A DNA stretch of 40,182 nt from Kribbella pittospori (GTDB lineage: Bacteria > Actinomycetota > Actinomycetes > Propionibacteriales > Kribbellaceae). Each line of letters starts with the position of its first letter. Positions within the stretch are counted from its first letter, which is position 1. The stretch covers positions 1-40,182 of the forward strand of contig NZ_SJKB01000035.1 of the NCBI RefSeq assembly GCF_004331465.1, written 5' to 3'. The translations under genes were made by a program, and so were the position numbers. The notes under the pieces are model-generated. The model did no database searches. It was not told the DNA's origin and saw only the letters and a list, made by a program, of their open reading frames with translations. This document shows positions 1 through 7,914 of the stretch, one piece after another.

Positions 1-208
1 CACGACAGAACACCTCCAACCCACCAGCAGACACACTACGAAATCTCGACATGGGCACTCCAGGCTCATCTTCAAGGGGTTGCCGGCCGACAGGTTCAGT
101 CCGGAGGGCGGCGGCAGCAGTCACGACGGCCAGTACGGCGGCGCCGAGGGTGGCGACTCTTCGGCGGCGTTGAGGAGTGGCGGTCTCGGGGGAGGGACGG
201 GTCCGCAT
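1..208 (-). CDS. 5' end of a secreted-protein gene (truncated by window edge)
   Basis: An open frame starts at an ATG (complement of 206-208) and runs without a stop to the window edge, giving 69 residues. A strong ribosome binding site, GGAGG followed by five bases, lies directly upstream, which fixes this start. The N-terminus has an arginine run (RRRR at about residues 14-17), then a hydrophobic stretch rich in Ala, Val and Leu ending in AAAA at about residue 34: a classical signal peptide. The mature part visible in the window is too short to name a family. The gene is divergent from the LuxR-family gene at 565, with 356 bp between them. Exported location is well supported; function is unknown. 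Confidence 0.6.
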   Translation of the reverse strand, partial: MRTRPSPETATPQRRRRVATLGAAVLAVVTAAAALRTEPVGRQPLEDEPGVPMSRFRSVSAGGLEVFCR

Positions 209-564
209 GGCATCCTCCAAGTGCGGTGAGTTCCTTGGTGAGGGGATGCCACCACTGTGGGTGTGCAGCGAGGCCCCGGGTATCCGCGTAGTCCCGGGTC
301 AATCCCCGGGTTCCCAGCCGACACGTCACCCCGGCGCCGGGTGTCCCGGCCGACTCGCCGCACGTCAACGATCCCTGCAGCGTTCTCGACAGGCTGTGCT
401 GCTGGAGGTGTGAGATAATCCGGCGGAGGTTTCCGCCCCGATCGGGCGCGTGCGGCCCGACACGACGCTGTGAGTCGTCGCGGCCGGTTGGGCAGACATC
501 GATCTCACCCTGGAGGTTCGATGGATACGACGGCCCGTGGTCGCCCCGGTTCACGGTCGGCGTC
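209..564. promoter_or_regulatory. Divergent intergenic region with CCCGGGT repeats and an extended -10 box
   Basis: This 356-bp gap separates a minus-strand secreted-protein gene from a plus-strand LAL regulator and must hold both promoters. CCCGGG(T) occurs three times on the plus strand (275-281, 293-299, 305-311). On the plus strand TGAGATAAT at 411-419 is an extended -10 match (TG-N-GATAAT); no convincing -35 sits at the usual distance. If used, it would give a leader of about 140 nt before the GTG at 565. No credible gene was found here; reading frames across it look like GC-rich shadows. Confidence 0.35.
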
Positions 565-3315
565 GTGACGCCACACCAATCGCCGACCGAGCTCCGTGGC
601 AGGCAGAGCGAGTGCGCGACCCTTGACGCCCTCGTCGGCGGCGTGCGCGCCGGCGCGAGCCAGGTGCTCGTCCTGCGAGGCGAGGCGGGGGTTGGCAAGT
701 CCGCCCTGCTGGACTACCTGGCGAATGGGCTCGGACAGAGGTGCCGGCTGGAACGCGCAGCCGGTGTCGAGTCCGAAGTGGAGTTGCCCTTCTCCGGTTT
801 GCACCAGTTGTGCGCGCCGATGCTGGACCACCTCGATCGCCTGCCCGGGCCGCAGCGTGATGCGCTGGCCACCGCCTTCGGGATGCACATCGGGCCACCG
901 CCGGACCGATTCCTGGTCGGACTGGCAGTGCTGAGCCTGTTCGCGGAGGTGGCGGAGGAGCGACCGTTGGTGTGTGTGATCGACGATGCGCAGTGGTTCG
1001 ACCCCATCTCGGCGCAGATACTCGCGTTCGTGGCACGTCGTCAGTTCGCCGATCCGGTCGGGCTGGTCTTCGCGATGCGGGGGGAGCACAAGGACAGCGA
1101 ACTGACCGGGCAGCCGACGATGGACGTTCGAGGGCTGAGGGACGCCGATGCTCACGCGCTGCTCGGGACCGTCCTGAGGGGCGACGTCGACCATCGGGTG
1201 CGCGAGACGATCGTGGCCGAGACCCGGGGCAATCCGTTGGCGCTGCTGGAACTTCCTCGCGGCCTTTCTACCGCCGAGCTCAGTTTCGGGTTCGGCCTGG
1301 CGGACGCCGTGCCGTTGGAGACCCACCTGGAGCAAGGCTTCTCGCAGCGCTTTGCACCACTTCCCGGACCGACGCGCCTGTTCTTGCTCGCGGCTGCCCT
1401 CGAACCAGTCGGGGACCTGAGCCTGCTACGACGGGCCATCCAGAGGCTCGATGTCGACTTCGCAGCCGCGGCCCCGGCGGTGCGGGCCGGCCTGATCGAG
1501 GTGGGCGCGCGGGTTCGGTTCCGCCACCCGCTGGTGCGGTCCGCCGTTGCTCGGGCCGCAGAGGCGACCGACTTGCGAGCCGTGCACCTCGCTCTGGCCG
1601 AGGAGACCGATCCGGACCTCGATCCCGACCGACGGGCGTGGCACCGGGCGCACGCGGCGAGTGGACCCGATGAGGAGGTCGCCGTCGAACTGGAAGGATC
1701 CGCTGATCGGGCGCGGGCCCGAGGAGGCCTGGCGGCGCAGGCGGCGTTCCTCGAACGTGCCATCGAACTGACCCGTGACCCCGCTCGACGTCCTGCCCGC
1801 ATCCTGGCTGCCGCGAGGGCCCGGCACCAATCCGGCTCGTCGGACGCGGCATTGGCGCTGCTGGCCGATGTCGAGACCGAGCCGCTCGACGGGCCGACAC
1901 GCGCCAGGGTGGAGGTTCTCCGGGCACAGATCGCGTTCTTCTCCAGCCGTGGCCGCGACGCTCCGCCGCTCCTGCTGTCAGCCGCCCGGCGGATGGAGGG
2001 ACTGGACGAAGCTGCCGCCCGCGACATCTACCTTGATGCCTTGGCGGCGGCGCTGCTGGTCGGACGACTGGCCGGGGATGTGGGCCCCCGCGATGTCGCC
2101 CGGGCGGCCCGCGCGGCACCTCAATCGACCGCTCGACCAGCCGATCTCCTGCTGGACGGCGTGTCGTCACTGATCACGGATGGCTATGCGGAAGGTGTCC
2201 CACCACTGCGGCGCGCGCTGAAGGCCTGGCGAGCAGACGAGGTGCCGATCGGCGATGCTCTTCGCTGGCTATGGCTTGCTACCCACGCCGCCCACGACGT
2301 GTGGGACGACGAGAGCTGGGAGGTGTTCTGCACCCACCACCTGCGTCTTGCGCGCCAAGCCGGAGCTCTGGCGGTCCTGCCGATCGCACTCAGCAGTCGG
2401 ATGGGCCTGCACTTCTTCGCCGGCGAGTTCGCGGAGGCGGGCGCGCTGGTCAACGAACTCTCGCTGGTCAACGAGGTCATGGGCACTCACCTGCCGCCGT
2501 ACGGCGCTCTGGCGCTCGCGGCGTGGCAGGGCAGGCCGAAGATCGTGTCCCGCCTCCTTCGATCCACCTCTGCGGAGGCCGTAGTGCGAGGTGAGGGCAT
2601 GGGACTCACCATCGTCGACTTCTCATCGGCGGTACTCCACAACGGTCTGGGGAATTACGAGGAAGCGTTGAAGGCGGCAGAGCGAGGAGCCGGATACCCC
2701 GACGAGCTCGGATTCTCCACCTGGTCGCTGGTGGAACTCGTCGAGGCGGCTACGCGAAGCGGCCACCCCGACCGCGCAGCGGACGCACTCGGCGCGCTGA
2801 TCCGGACCACGAGTGCCAGCGGCACCGACTGGGCCCTCGGAATCGAGGCACGATCCCGCGCGCAGGTGAGCCTGGGAGACGCGGCCGAGAGCTCTTACGT
2901 GGAGGCAGTGGAGCGGCTCGGCCGGACCCGCATGCGCGTCGAGTACGCCCGTGCTCATCTGCTCTACGGAGAGTGGTTGCGGCGGGAGGACCGCCGTCGC
3001 GACGCTCGCGGCCACCTGAGGTCGGCGTACGACCTGCTCACTGACATGGGTGCGGAGGCCTTCGCCGAACGAGCCCGTCGCGAGCTGGTCGCCGCCGGCA
3101 AGAGGCTCCCCAGGCGATCCGTCGAGGCTCGGGAAGGATTCACTGCGCAGGAGGCTCAGATCGCTCGGCTGGCGGCGGAGGGGCGCACGAACCCTGAGAT
3201 CGGTGCTGAGTTGTTCCTCAGTCCACGCACCGTGGAGTGGCATCTTCACAAGGTCTTCGCCAAGCTCGGAATCGGCTCCCGCCGAGAACTCTCCGGCACC
3301 CTCCTCAATGCGTAG
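565..3315 (+). CDS. LAL-type LuxR family transcriptional regulator with AAA ATPase domain
   Basis: A large ATP-binding regulator of the LuxR family (LAL), 916 residues, usual for the group. The order is P-loop NTPase domain with Walker A GEAGVGKS at residues 39-46 and Walker B VCVIDDAQWFD at about 136-146, a long helical/TPR-like middle, and a C-terminal LuxR helix-turn-helix at about 857-912 (FTAQEAQIARLAAEG then LSPRTVEWHLHKVFAKLGI). LAL proteins bind DNA through the C-terminal domain and are thought to be gated by ATP and a ligand. The start is GTG 565, where family similarity (RGRQSE just before the ATPase domain) begins; the upstream ATG at 521 is out of frame. The signal and targets are not visible; the divergent secreted-protein gene is a candidate. 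A strong terminator follows. Confidence 0.93.
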   Translation: MTPHQSPTELRGRQSECATLDALVGGVRAGASQVLVLRGEAGVGKSALLDYLANGLGQRCRLERAAGVESEVELPFSGLHQLCAPMLDHLDRLPGPQRDALATAFGMHIGPPPDRFLVGLAVLSLFAEVAEERPLVCVIDDAQWFDPISAQILAFVARRQFADPVGLVFAMRGEHKDSELTGQPTMDVRGLRDADAHALLGTVLRGDVDHRVRETIVAETRGNPLALLELPRGLSTAELSFGFGLADAVPLETHLEQGFSQRFAPLPGPTRLFLLAAALEPVGDLSLLRRAIQRLDVDFAAAAPAVRAGLIEVGARVRFRHPLVRSAVARAAEATDLRAVHLALAEETDPDLDPDRRAWHRAHAASGPDEEVAVELEGSADRARARGGLAAQAAFLERAIELTRDPARRPARILAAARARHQSGSSDAALALLADVETEPLDGPTRARVEVLRAQIAFFSSRGRDAPPLLLSAARRMEGLDEAAARDIYLDALAAALLVGRLAGDVGPRDVARAARAAPQSTARPADLLLDGVSSLITDGYAEGVPPLRRALKAWRADEVPIGDALRWLWLATHAAHDVWDDESWEVFCTHHLRLARQAGALAVLPIALSSRMGLHFFAGEFAEAGALVNELSLVNEVMGTHLPPYGALALAAWQGRPKIVSRLLRSTSAEAVVRGEGMGLTIVDFSSAVLHNGLGNYEEALKAAERGAGYPDELGFSTWSLVELVEAATRSGHPDRAADALGALIRTTSASGTDWALGIEARSRAQVSLGDAAESSYVEAVERLGRTRMRVEYARAHLLYGEWLRREDRRRDARGHLRSAYDLLTDMGAEAFAERARRELVAAGKRLPRRSVEAREGFTAQEAQIARLAAEGRTNPEIGAELFLSPRTVEWHLHKVFAKLGIGSRRELSGTLLNA

Positions 3316-3358
3316 CGCGACCCTACTCCTGGCCTGTGTGTGATGGGCGGTACGAACG

Positions 3359-3387
3359 AAGGGGCCCAGTCGTCAGCTGGGCCCCTT
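3359..3387. terminator. Bidirectional hairpin terminator
   Basis: A perfect 11-bp stem (AAGGGGCCCAG paired with CTGGGCCCCTT) has a 7-nt loop and a T-rich flank on the plus side. It lies between the convergent ends of the LAL regulator and the lipoprotein gene, so it probably serves both. Confidence 0.85.
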
Positions 3388-3436
3388 CTCCTTCCCCTGT
3401 GAAGGTCTGTTCGCCCTTCGTCGAGGTTGGCTTGGG

Positions 3437-4228
3437 TCAGAACCCGAAGGCTTTGCCGTCGAGGATCTGGTCGGGCTTCGGCGCCTTGGGAGCGGCAACC
3501 TTGCCGTAGTTGGTGAAGGTGAGGTAGTCGCGGCCGGCGTTGTTCTCGAAGCGGACCGGTCGTGCGGTGCGAGTGTCGACCCAGAGCGTGGCGCCCTGAC
3601 CCGTCAACCCCACCGAGGTCACGCCGTCCACCACCTTCTTTCCGGTCTTCGTGGGGTGGCCGACATCCCCGAAGAAGCCTTTGAAGAAGGTGTCCCGCGT
3701 GGTCAGGTCGATCAGGGCCTGGCCGTCCTTGTCGATCTTGGACGGCTTGATCCACTTGTTCTTCATCAGGGAGAGCATCGCGCGAATCTCGGCGTCGCCG
3801 GCCTTTTCATCCTTCGCCATCGCCCGAATGGTTGCTTCCGACAGGAGCATGTACACGTCCTTGCCGATCACGCGATAGGTGATCGGCGTTCCGGCGACGA
3901 GGAAGGCGCCCTGACCGCCGCTCTTCGTGAGCTGGAGATCGATGCGCAAGTCTCCGGTGTCATCCACCAGCAGGCCCTTGACTCTCAGCCCCGATGCAGC
4001 GCTTGCTGCTGCCTTTGCCCGGGCAAGGAGGGTGGCTGCGGGCAGGGTGGACAGGTCGGGCGGCGCGGGCGTCGTACTGGGCGTCCGGGAGCTTGTGGGT
4101 GCAGACGCGGTGGTTGATGGTGTGACCGATGGTGTGCCCGAGGTCCCGACGGGGTCGCACGCGATCAGCGCGGTGGCCATGAGCGCGGTACCTGCCCAGG
4201 CTCCGCCTCGAATCCAGGGAAAGGACAT
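3437..4228 (-). CDS. LppX/LprAFG-like lipoprotein
   Basis: A predicted secreted lipoprotein of 263 residues. The N-terminus is a lipoprotein signal peptide with lipobox LIAC (lipidated Cys at residue 24), then a Ser/Thr/Pro-rich linker (about 28-55) and a LolA/LppX-like domain. The conserved features are an early LLARAKAAA helix, alternating strands, and a central segment KWIKPSKID as in LprG/LppX proteins. That family carries hydrophobic lipids across the cell envelope; the carried molecule here is unknown. The start at ATG (complement of 4226-4228) is chosen because it begins the signal peptide and has a purine-rich GAGAAAG upstream. The open frame extends 251 codons further upstream, but that part is antisense to the SARP gene. 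The gene is divergent from the tandem-SARP regulator and shares its repeat-rich promoter region. Confidence 0.85.
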   Translation of the reverse strand: MSFPWIRGGAWAGTALMATALIACDPVGTSGTPSVTPSTTASAPTSSRTPSTTPAPPDLSTLPAATLLARAKAAASAASGLRVKGLLVDDTGDLRIDLQLTKSGGQGAFLVAGTPITYRVIGKDVYMLLSEATIRAMAKDEKAGDAEIRAMLSLMKNKWIKPSKIDKDGQALIDLTTRDTFFKGFFGDVGHPTKTGKKVVDGVTSVGLTGQGATLWVDTRTARPVRFENNAGRDYLTFTNYGKVAAPKAPKPDQILDGKAFGF

Positions 4229-4249
4229 GACAAGTTCTCGCTTTCTCTC

Positions 4250-4294
4250 GCCGGTGACGACCGGCGCGGAGTGGGACAGCCGGTGACGTCCGGC
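4250..4294. promoter_or_regulatory. Tandem copies of a 16-bp near-palindrome upstream of the lipoprotein gene
   Basis: GCCGGTGACGACCGGC (4250-4265) and GCCGGTGACGTCCGGC (4279-4294) differ at a single base and are offset by 29 bp. Each has GCCGG/CCGGC arms around a TGACGW centre. They sit 22-66 bp upstream of the lipoprotein start, in its likely leader or promoter. The repetition and symmetry suggest an operator for a dimeric regulator; which one is unknown. Confidence 0.45.
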
Positions 4295-4357
4295 TGCTGC
4301 CGCGGTGGCGCTTGGATGTCCACCAGCAGCGGTGACGAGATCACTCTGGTGAGCCGT

Positions 4358-4416
4358 ACTGCGGTTCCACTGCCGTCTACTGCGGCCCCACTGCCGGATA
4401 GACTGCCGTGCTGCGG
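4358..4416 (+). promoter_or_regulatory. Putative SARP operator: ACTGCSG heptamers at about 11-bp spacing
   Basis: On the plus strand ACTGCGG occurs at 4358 and 4379, ACTGCCG at 4369, 4390 and 4402, and a weaker GCTGCGG at 4410. The steps are 11, 10, 11, 12 and 8 bp, so the copies face one side of the helix. The first four form two copies of a 21-bp unit. Direct heptamer repeats with 11-bp spacing are the known binding geometry of SARP activators such as ActII-ORF4 and DnrI. The array lies between the lipoprotein gene and the tandem-SARP gene, so autoregulation and control of the lipoprotein are likely inferences. Confidence 0.6.
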
Positions 4417-4486
4417 CCGGACGTCGCGCAGCCGCCGGAACACGGGGCCGTCCCGGCGTCGATTCGGCAGGTTGGGGGGTGTGGTC

Positions 4487-6790
4487 GTGGGCGTCATTCG
4501 GTTTGAGCTCCTCGGACCGCTTCGTGCCCGGCGTGACGGAGACACACTCGACCTTGGCGCGGCAAAGCAGCGCGCAGTCCTCGCGACCTTGCTGCTCTCG
4601 GCGAATCGGCCCGTCTCGGCTGCGCGCATCGTCGAGGTTGTCTGGCAAGGCGAGCCCCCGGCCAACGGCACCAACGTCGTACAGAAGTACGTCGCCGGCC
4701 TGCGACGGGTGCTCGAGCCGGATCGAGCGCCTCGCAGCAGTGGGGAGCTCCTGACCCTGACGGCGGCGGGGTACGTTCTCGCGCTTGAACGGGGCGACAC
4801 TGACGTCGACCGGTTCGACGAGCTTGTCCGGCAAGGGCACCATCAGCGGGAGCTGGGAGATCTCGAGAAGGCGGCTGCCACTGTCCGCAGTGCACTCGAC
4901 CTCTGGCGCAGCAGTGAGGCTCTGGCCGGAATCAGCGGGCCGGTGTTCGACGAGGCCCGCCGGGAGTTCGAGACCCGCCATGCGGATGCGGCCGAGACTT
5001 GGGCCGACCTACAACTGGACCTAGGCCACCACGCCGGACTGCTGCCTGACCTGAGCAGTCTGATCGAGCGCCATCCGCTGAGCGAGAGCCTTCGCGCCAC
5101 GCAAATGCTGACCCTCTACCGCACAGGTCGCCAGGCCGAGTCACTCGAGGCGTACCGCGCCACCGTCCGATTGCTGAAGAGTCATGGTCTGACCCCGACG
5201 GCCCAGCTGCAGACCCTCCACAACCGCCTGCTCAACGACTCCCCAGATCTCCTTCCGGCGCCCGCGCGGCAATTCTCCTCAGGTGGTCGCGTACGCATCG
5301 ATGTACTCGGTCCGCTACGAGCCTGCCGGGACGGCGAGCTGATCGACCTCGGCTCGAGCAAGCAGCAAGCGGTGCTGGCGACTCTTCTCCTGTCTGCCAA
5401 CTCGACAGTGACGCCGGAGCGCATTCTGGCTGCGGTCTGGCCGGATGACGCTCGGCCGGACAACGGGACGAACGTCATACAGAAGTACGTTGCAGGTCTG
5501 CGGAAGGTACTCGACCCCCACCGAGCTCCGCGGAGCGCCGGGGAGGTGCTGACCCTCACTGACGTCGGCTACCGGCTCGAGGTGCCACCGGGAGGCTCCG
5601 ATCTCGACGAGTTCGCCGGGCGGATCATCCGAGCACGCGAACTGCGAGCCGGCGATGATCTGGAGAAGGCGGCTGAGGAGCTGGAGTCGGCGCTCAGGCT
5701 CTGGCGTGGGGAGGTCCTGACCGGGTTTGTCGGGCCGGTCTTCGACAGCGCCCGGGACCGCCTGAACGACGACCGCGCATCTGCCTTGGAAGATCACGCC
5801 GAGATCCTGCTGACGTTGGGGCGACTCGATGCCCTGATCGAGTCGCTGCCTGCGCAGATCAACGAGTTCCCGCTGCGTGAACGGCTCCGCGCCGTACAGA
5901 TGGAAGCGTTGTACCGCAGTGGCCGGCGTGCGGAGGCACTCTCGGCGTACGCCGAGATCCGGCGGCTGCTGGTCGATCAGTACGGGATCGAGCCCAGCCA
6001 GGGCCTGCAGAGTCTGTACGCCAGGCTGCTTGACGACAAGAGGTCGCCGGCGGGCGCTGCGTCTCCGTGGGAAGGCAACTCCCTTGCAACTGTTCCGACG
6101 TCGGCACCGCCGGACGCCTCCTCGGGGCGACCGCGAAGGACCCGAGGACAGCGCATCCGCCTGAAGATCCTGGCCGCGGCGTTGCCGATTCTCACCTGGG
6201 GTTTCGCCTGCGGACCCATGATGGGAGTGCTCGCCTGGCGGCGTCGCAGCCGTCTGCTGGGGCTCGCCGCGATCGTGTACTTCGCTCTGCAGTGGACTGG
6301 CGCGGTCCTGTTCAGTCAGAGCCCAGAAGACTTCAGCGGTATCAAGGACGACATCGGCATGTCGCTGATCATCTTTCCCTTCCTGGCCTGCTCGGCGCAC
6401 GCTGCCATCATCGTCGCGCCGGCCTCGAGTGCCGCCGAGCGCCGGCTTGCCGGAGCGAGTCGCCGGGTCGCCCGAGAGATCGCGGCTCGCTCGCCGCTGG
6501 ACGCGCAGCGGCTCGGCATCGGCCGCCCGGATCTGCCGCGAACATTCGACGACGGCGGCCTGGTCGACCCGAATCACGTCCCGGCCGCCCTTCTCGCCAA
6601 GGTTCCAGGCATCTCGTCCCAGCACGCCGCCCTGATCGTCATCGACCGAACCCAGCGCGGCCCGTTCACCTCCCTCGAGGACCTGAGCAAACGAGGCCTC
6701 CTGCCGCACCCACTACCAGCCTCGATCGCCGACCACCTGGTCATCGTCGACCAACCAACCGTCACCGAAGCAACCAACCTTCCCGAATGA
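4487..6790 (+). CDS. Tandem-SARP (two BTAD modules) regulator with membrane helices and C-terminal HhH domain
   Basis: A 767-residue protein of unusual architecture. Residues 1 to about 255 are a SARP module: a winged-helix DNA-binding domain (FELLGPLRARRDG, then KQRAVLATLLLSAN) followed by a BTAD helical domain. Residues about 267-525 repeat the same module with high similarity (shared LGPLRA-RDG, VLATLLLSAN, GTNV-QKYVAGLR-VL), a clear internal duplication. A basic linker is followed by hydrophobic segments at about 560-583, 588-608 and 622-645, then a basic helix and a ComEA-like helix-hairpin-helix domain at about 698-745 (LLAKVPGISSQHAALIVIDR, GPFTSLEDL). Ordinary SARPs have one such module and are soluble. 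GTG 4487 is chosen for the GGGGGG ribosome binding site 7 nt upstream and because the domain starts there; GTG 4481 is the alternative. It is probably membrane-tethered and binds the ACTGCSG array upstream. Confidence 0.85.
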   Translation: MGVIRFELLGPLRARRDGDTLDLGAAKQRAVLATLLLSANRPVSAARIVEVVWQGEPPANGTNVVQKYVAGLRRVLEPDRAPRSSGELLTLTAAGYVLALERGDTDVDRFDELVRQGHHQRELGDLEKAAATVRSALDLWRSSEALAGISGPVFDEARREFETRHADAAETWADLQLDLGHHAGLLPDLSSLIERHPLSESLRATQMLTLYRTGRQAESLEAYRATVRLLKSHGLTPTAQLQTLHNRLLNDSPDLLPAPARQFSSGGRVRIDVLGPLRACRDGELIDLGSSKQQAVLATLLLSANSTVTPERILAAVWPDDARPDNGTNVIQKYVAGLRKVLDPHRAPRSAGEVLTLTDVGYRLEVPPGGSDLDEFAGRIIRARELRAGDDLEKAAEELESALRLWRGEVLTGFVGPVFDSARDRLNDDRASALEDHAEILLTLGRLDALIESLPAQINEFPLRERLRAVQMEALYRSGRRAEALSAYAEIRRLLVDQYGIEPSQGLQSLYARLLDDKRSPAGAASPWEGNSLATVPTSAPPDASSGRPRRTRGQRIRLKILAAALPILTWGFACGPMMGVLAWRRRSRLLGLAAIVYFALQWTGAVLFSQSPEDFSGIKDDIGMSLIIFPFLACSAHAAIIVAPASSAAERRLAGASRRVAREIAARSPLDAQRLGIGRPDLPRTFDDGGLVDPNHVPAALLAKVPGISSQHAALIVIDRTQRGPFTSLEDLSKRGLLPHPLPASIADHLVIVDQPTVTEATNLPE

Positions 6791-6840
6791 GCCCGACCGG
6801 GATCCTCGTTCCGGAGGAGGTCCACGGGTCGCGGCGGCGG

Positions 6841-6868
6841 CGCGGGCGCTCTTGGGCTCGGGCCCGCG
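6841..6868. terminator. Possible terminator hairpin after the tandem-SARP gene
   Basis: CGCGGGC (6841-6847) pairs with GCCCGCG (6862-6868) around a 14-nt loop, 50 bp after the stop codon. There is no T tract. The rest of the 212-bp gap to the next gene shows nothing recognisable except the ribosome binding site of that gene. Confidence 0.3.
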
Positions 6869-7002
6869 TGAACTGATCCACCCGAGCACCCCAGCGTTGG
6901 TTCTGAGTTCGATGCCAATCTGGGTGAGTTGGCCCTTTATCGGCACTACGGCGCTCCGGATGATGGCTGTTGCGCTGACCACAGGAAGAAGAGGACACAG
7001 TG

Positions 7003-7779
7003 ATGCTTGAGCCCGTCGTAGACAAAGGCCAACTGACCGAGACCGACCGCTTCATCTTCGAATCATGGGGCTATTTCATGATTCCCAACGTCTTGACCAA
7101 GGACGAGGCCGCCGAGGCGTACGACGTTTCGCAGCGTCTGCACCAGAGCCGCGACCGCGAGTTCGGGCAGATCGGCCGGACCTACGAGAGCGAGCCGGTG
7201 CTCGAGCGGCTCATCGATCATCCTGACGTGCTTCCGAAGGTGCAGGGTCTGCTCGGCGATCGATTCGTACTGCAGGCCGGCTGGAACACCATGCAGCCGG
7301 CGCACGCGGGGAACGGGCGTTGGCACCAGGACGGATCGTCCGCCTTCGACTTCAAGGACCTGGGATACCCGGTTCCGTTGCTTCAGCTCCGCGTGTCGTA
7401 TCTGCTCACCGACCAGACTGTGCCCGGCATGGGCAACATGGAGTTGATTCCCGGCAGCCACCGCTCGCGGGTCGGTCTACCTGACTCAATCCGCCAGCCC
7501 AACGACGACATCGCGATCGGCCATGTCGTGTGCGCCGAGGCCGGGGCTGCTCTGGTGTTCCACAACGGGGTCTGGCATCGAACCTTCCGCCACGACGGCG
7601 ACTACGACCGCTATACAACTCACTACGTCTACAGCCCACCGTGGGTCCGCCCGGCCGACCGTCTCAGCAACGACCCCGAGTTCCTCGAGCGCACCACGCC
7701 CCTGCGGCGCGCACTGATGGGGGAGTTCGCAAGGCCGGACGCTCCCTTCGGCGCCAACTACGATCCGCTCCCGATCTGA
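7003..7779 (+). CDS. Phytanoyl-CoA dioxygenase (PhyH) family oxygenase
   Basis: A non-haem Fe(II)/2-oxoglutarate dioxygenase of the PhyH superfamily, 258 residues. The iron ligands are visible: His108 and Asp110 in WHQD, and distal His192 in NGVWHRTF; the jelly-roll motif MELIPGSHRSR lies between them. PhyH enzymes hydroxylate, halogenate or otherwise oxidise small molecules using O2 and 2-oxoglutarate; the substrate here cannot be told. Two starts are possible, GTG 7000 and ATG 7003; GAGG at 6991-6994 is better spaced for ATG 7003. The gene is monocistronic or at most loosely linked to the isomerase-family gene 135 bp downstream, since a long hairpin separates them. Several actinobacterial PhyH proteins act in secondary metabolism, but nothing nearby proves that here. 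Confidence 0.9.
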   Translation: MLEPVVDKGQLTETDRFIFESWGYFMIPNVLTKDEAAEAYDVSQRLHQSRDREFGQIGRTYESEPVLERLIDHPDVLPKVQGLLGDRFVLQAGWNTMQPAHAGNGRWHQDGSSAFDFKDLGYPVPLLQLRVSYLLTDQTVPGMGNMELIPGSHRSRVGLPDSIRQPNDDIAIGHVVCAEAGAALVFHNGVWHRTFRHDGDYDRYTTHYVYSPPWVRPADRLSNDPEFLERTTPLRRALMGEFARPDAPFGANYDPLPI

Positions 7780-7787
7780 CCCACGGA

Positions 7788-7852
7788 CCCCTTCCCGCAC
7801 GACACCGGTCTGGATGCCGGATCGGAAGAGTGGTGTCATGCAAGGGAAGGGG
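7788..7852. promoter_or_regulatory. Long imperfect inverted repeat between dioxygenase and isomerase genes
   Basis: The left arm at 7788-7806 (CCCCTTCCCGCACGACACC) pairs with a right arm at 7832-7852 beginning GGTGTC and ending GGGAAGGGG, with one mismatch and a 2-nt bulge (18 pairs) around a 25-nt loop. It could be a terminator for the dioxygenase gene or a structured leader of the next gene. A second weaker hairpin (GCCACC-AC-GGG with CCCGGTGGC) follows before the ribosome binding site. Confidence 0.5.
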
Positions 7853-7914
7853 TTCTGCCGGGCCACCACGGGCAACCGCGAGGACCCGGTGGCGGTTCTG
7901 TACGGGGAGGGGCT

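Noticed and set aside
4229..4981. N-terminal extension of the lipoprotein frame
   Set aside because: It would precede the lipoprotein signal peptide and is antisense to the SARP gene.
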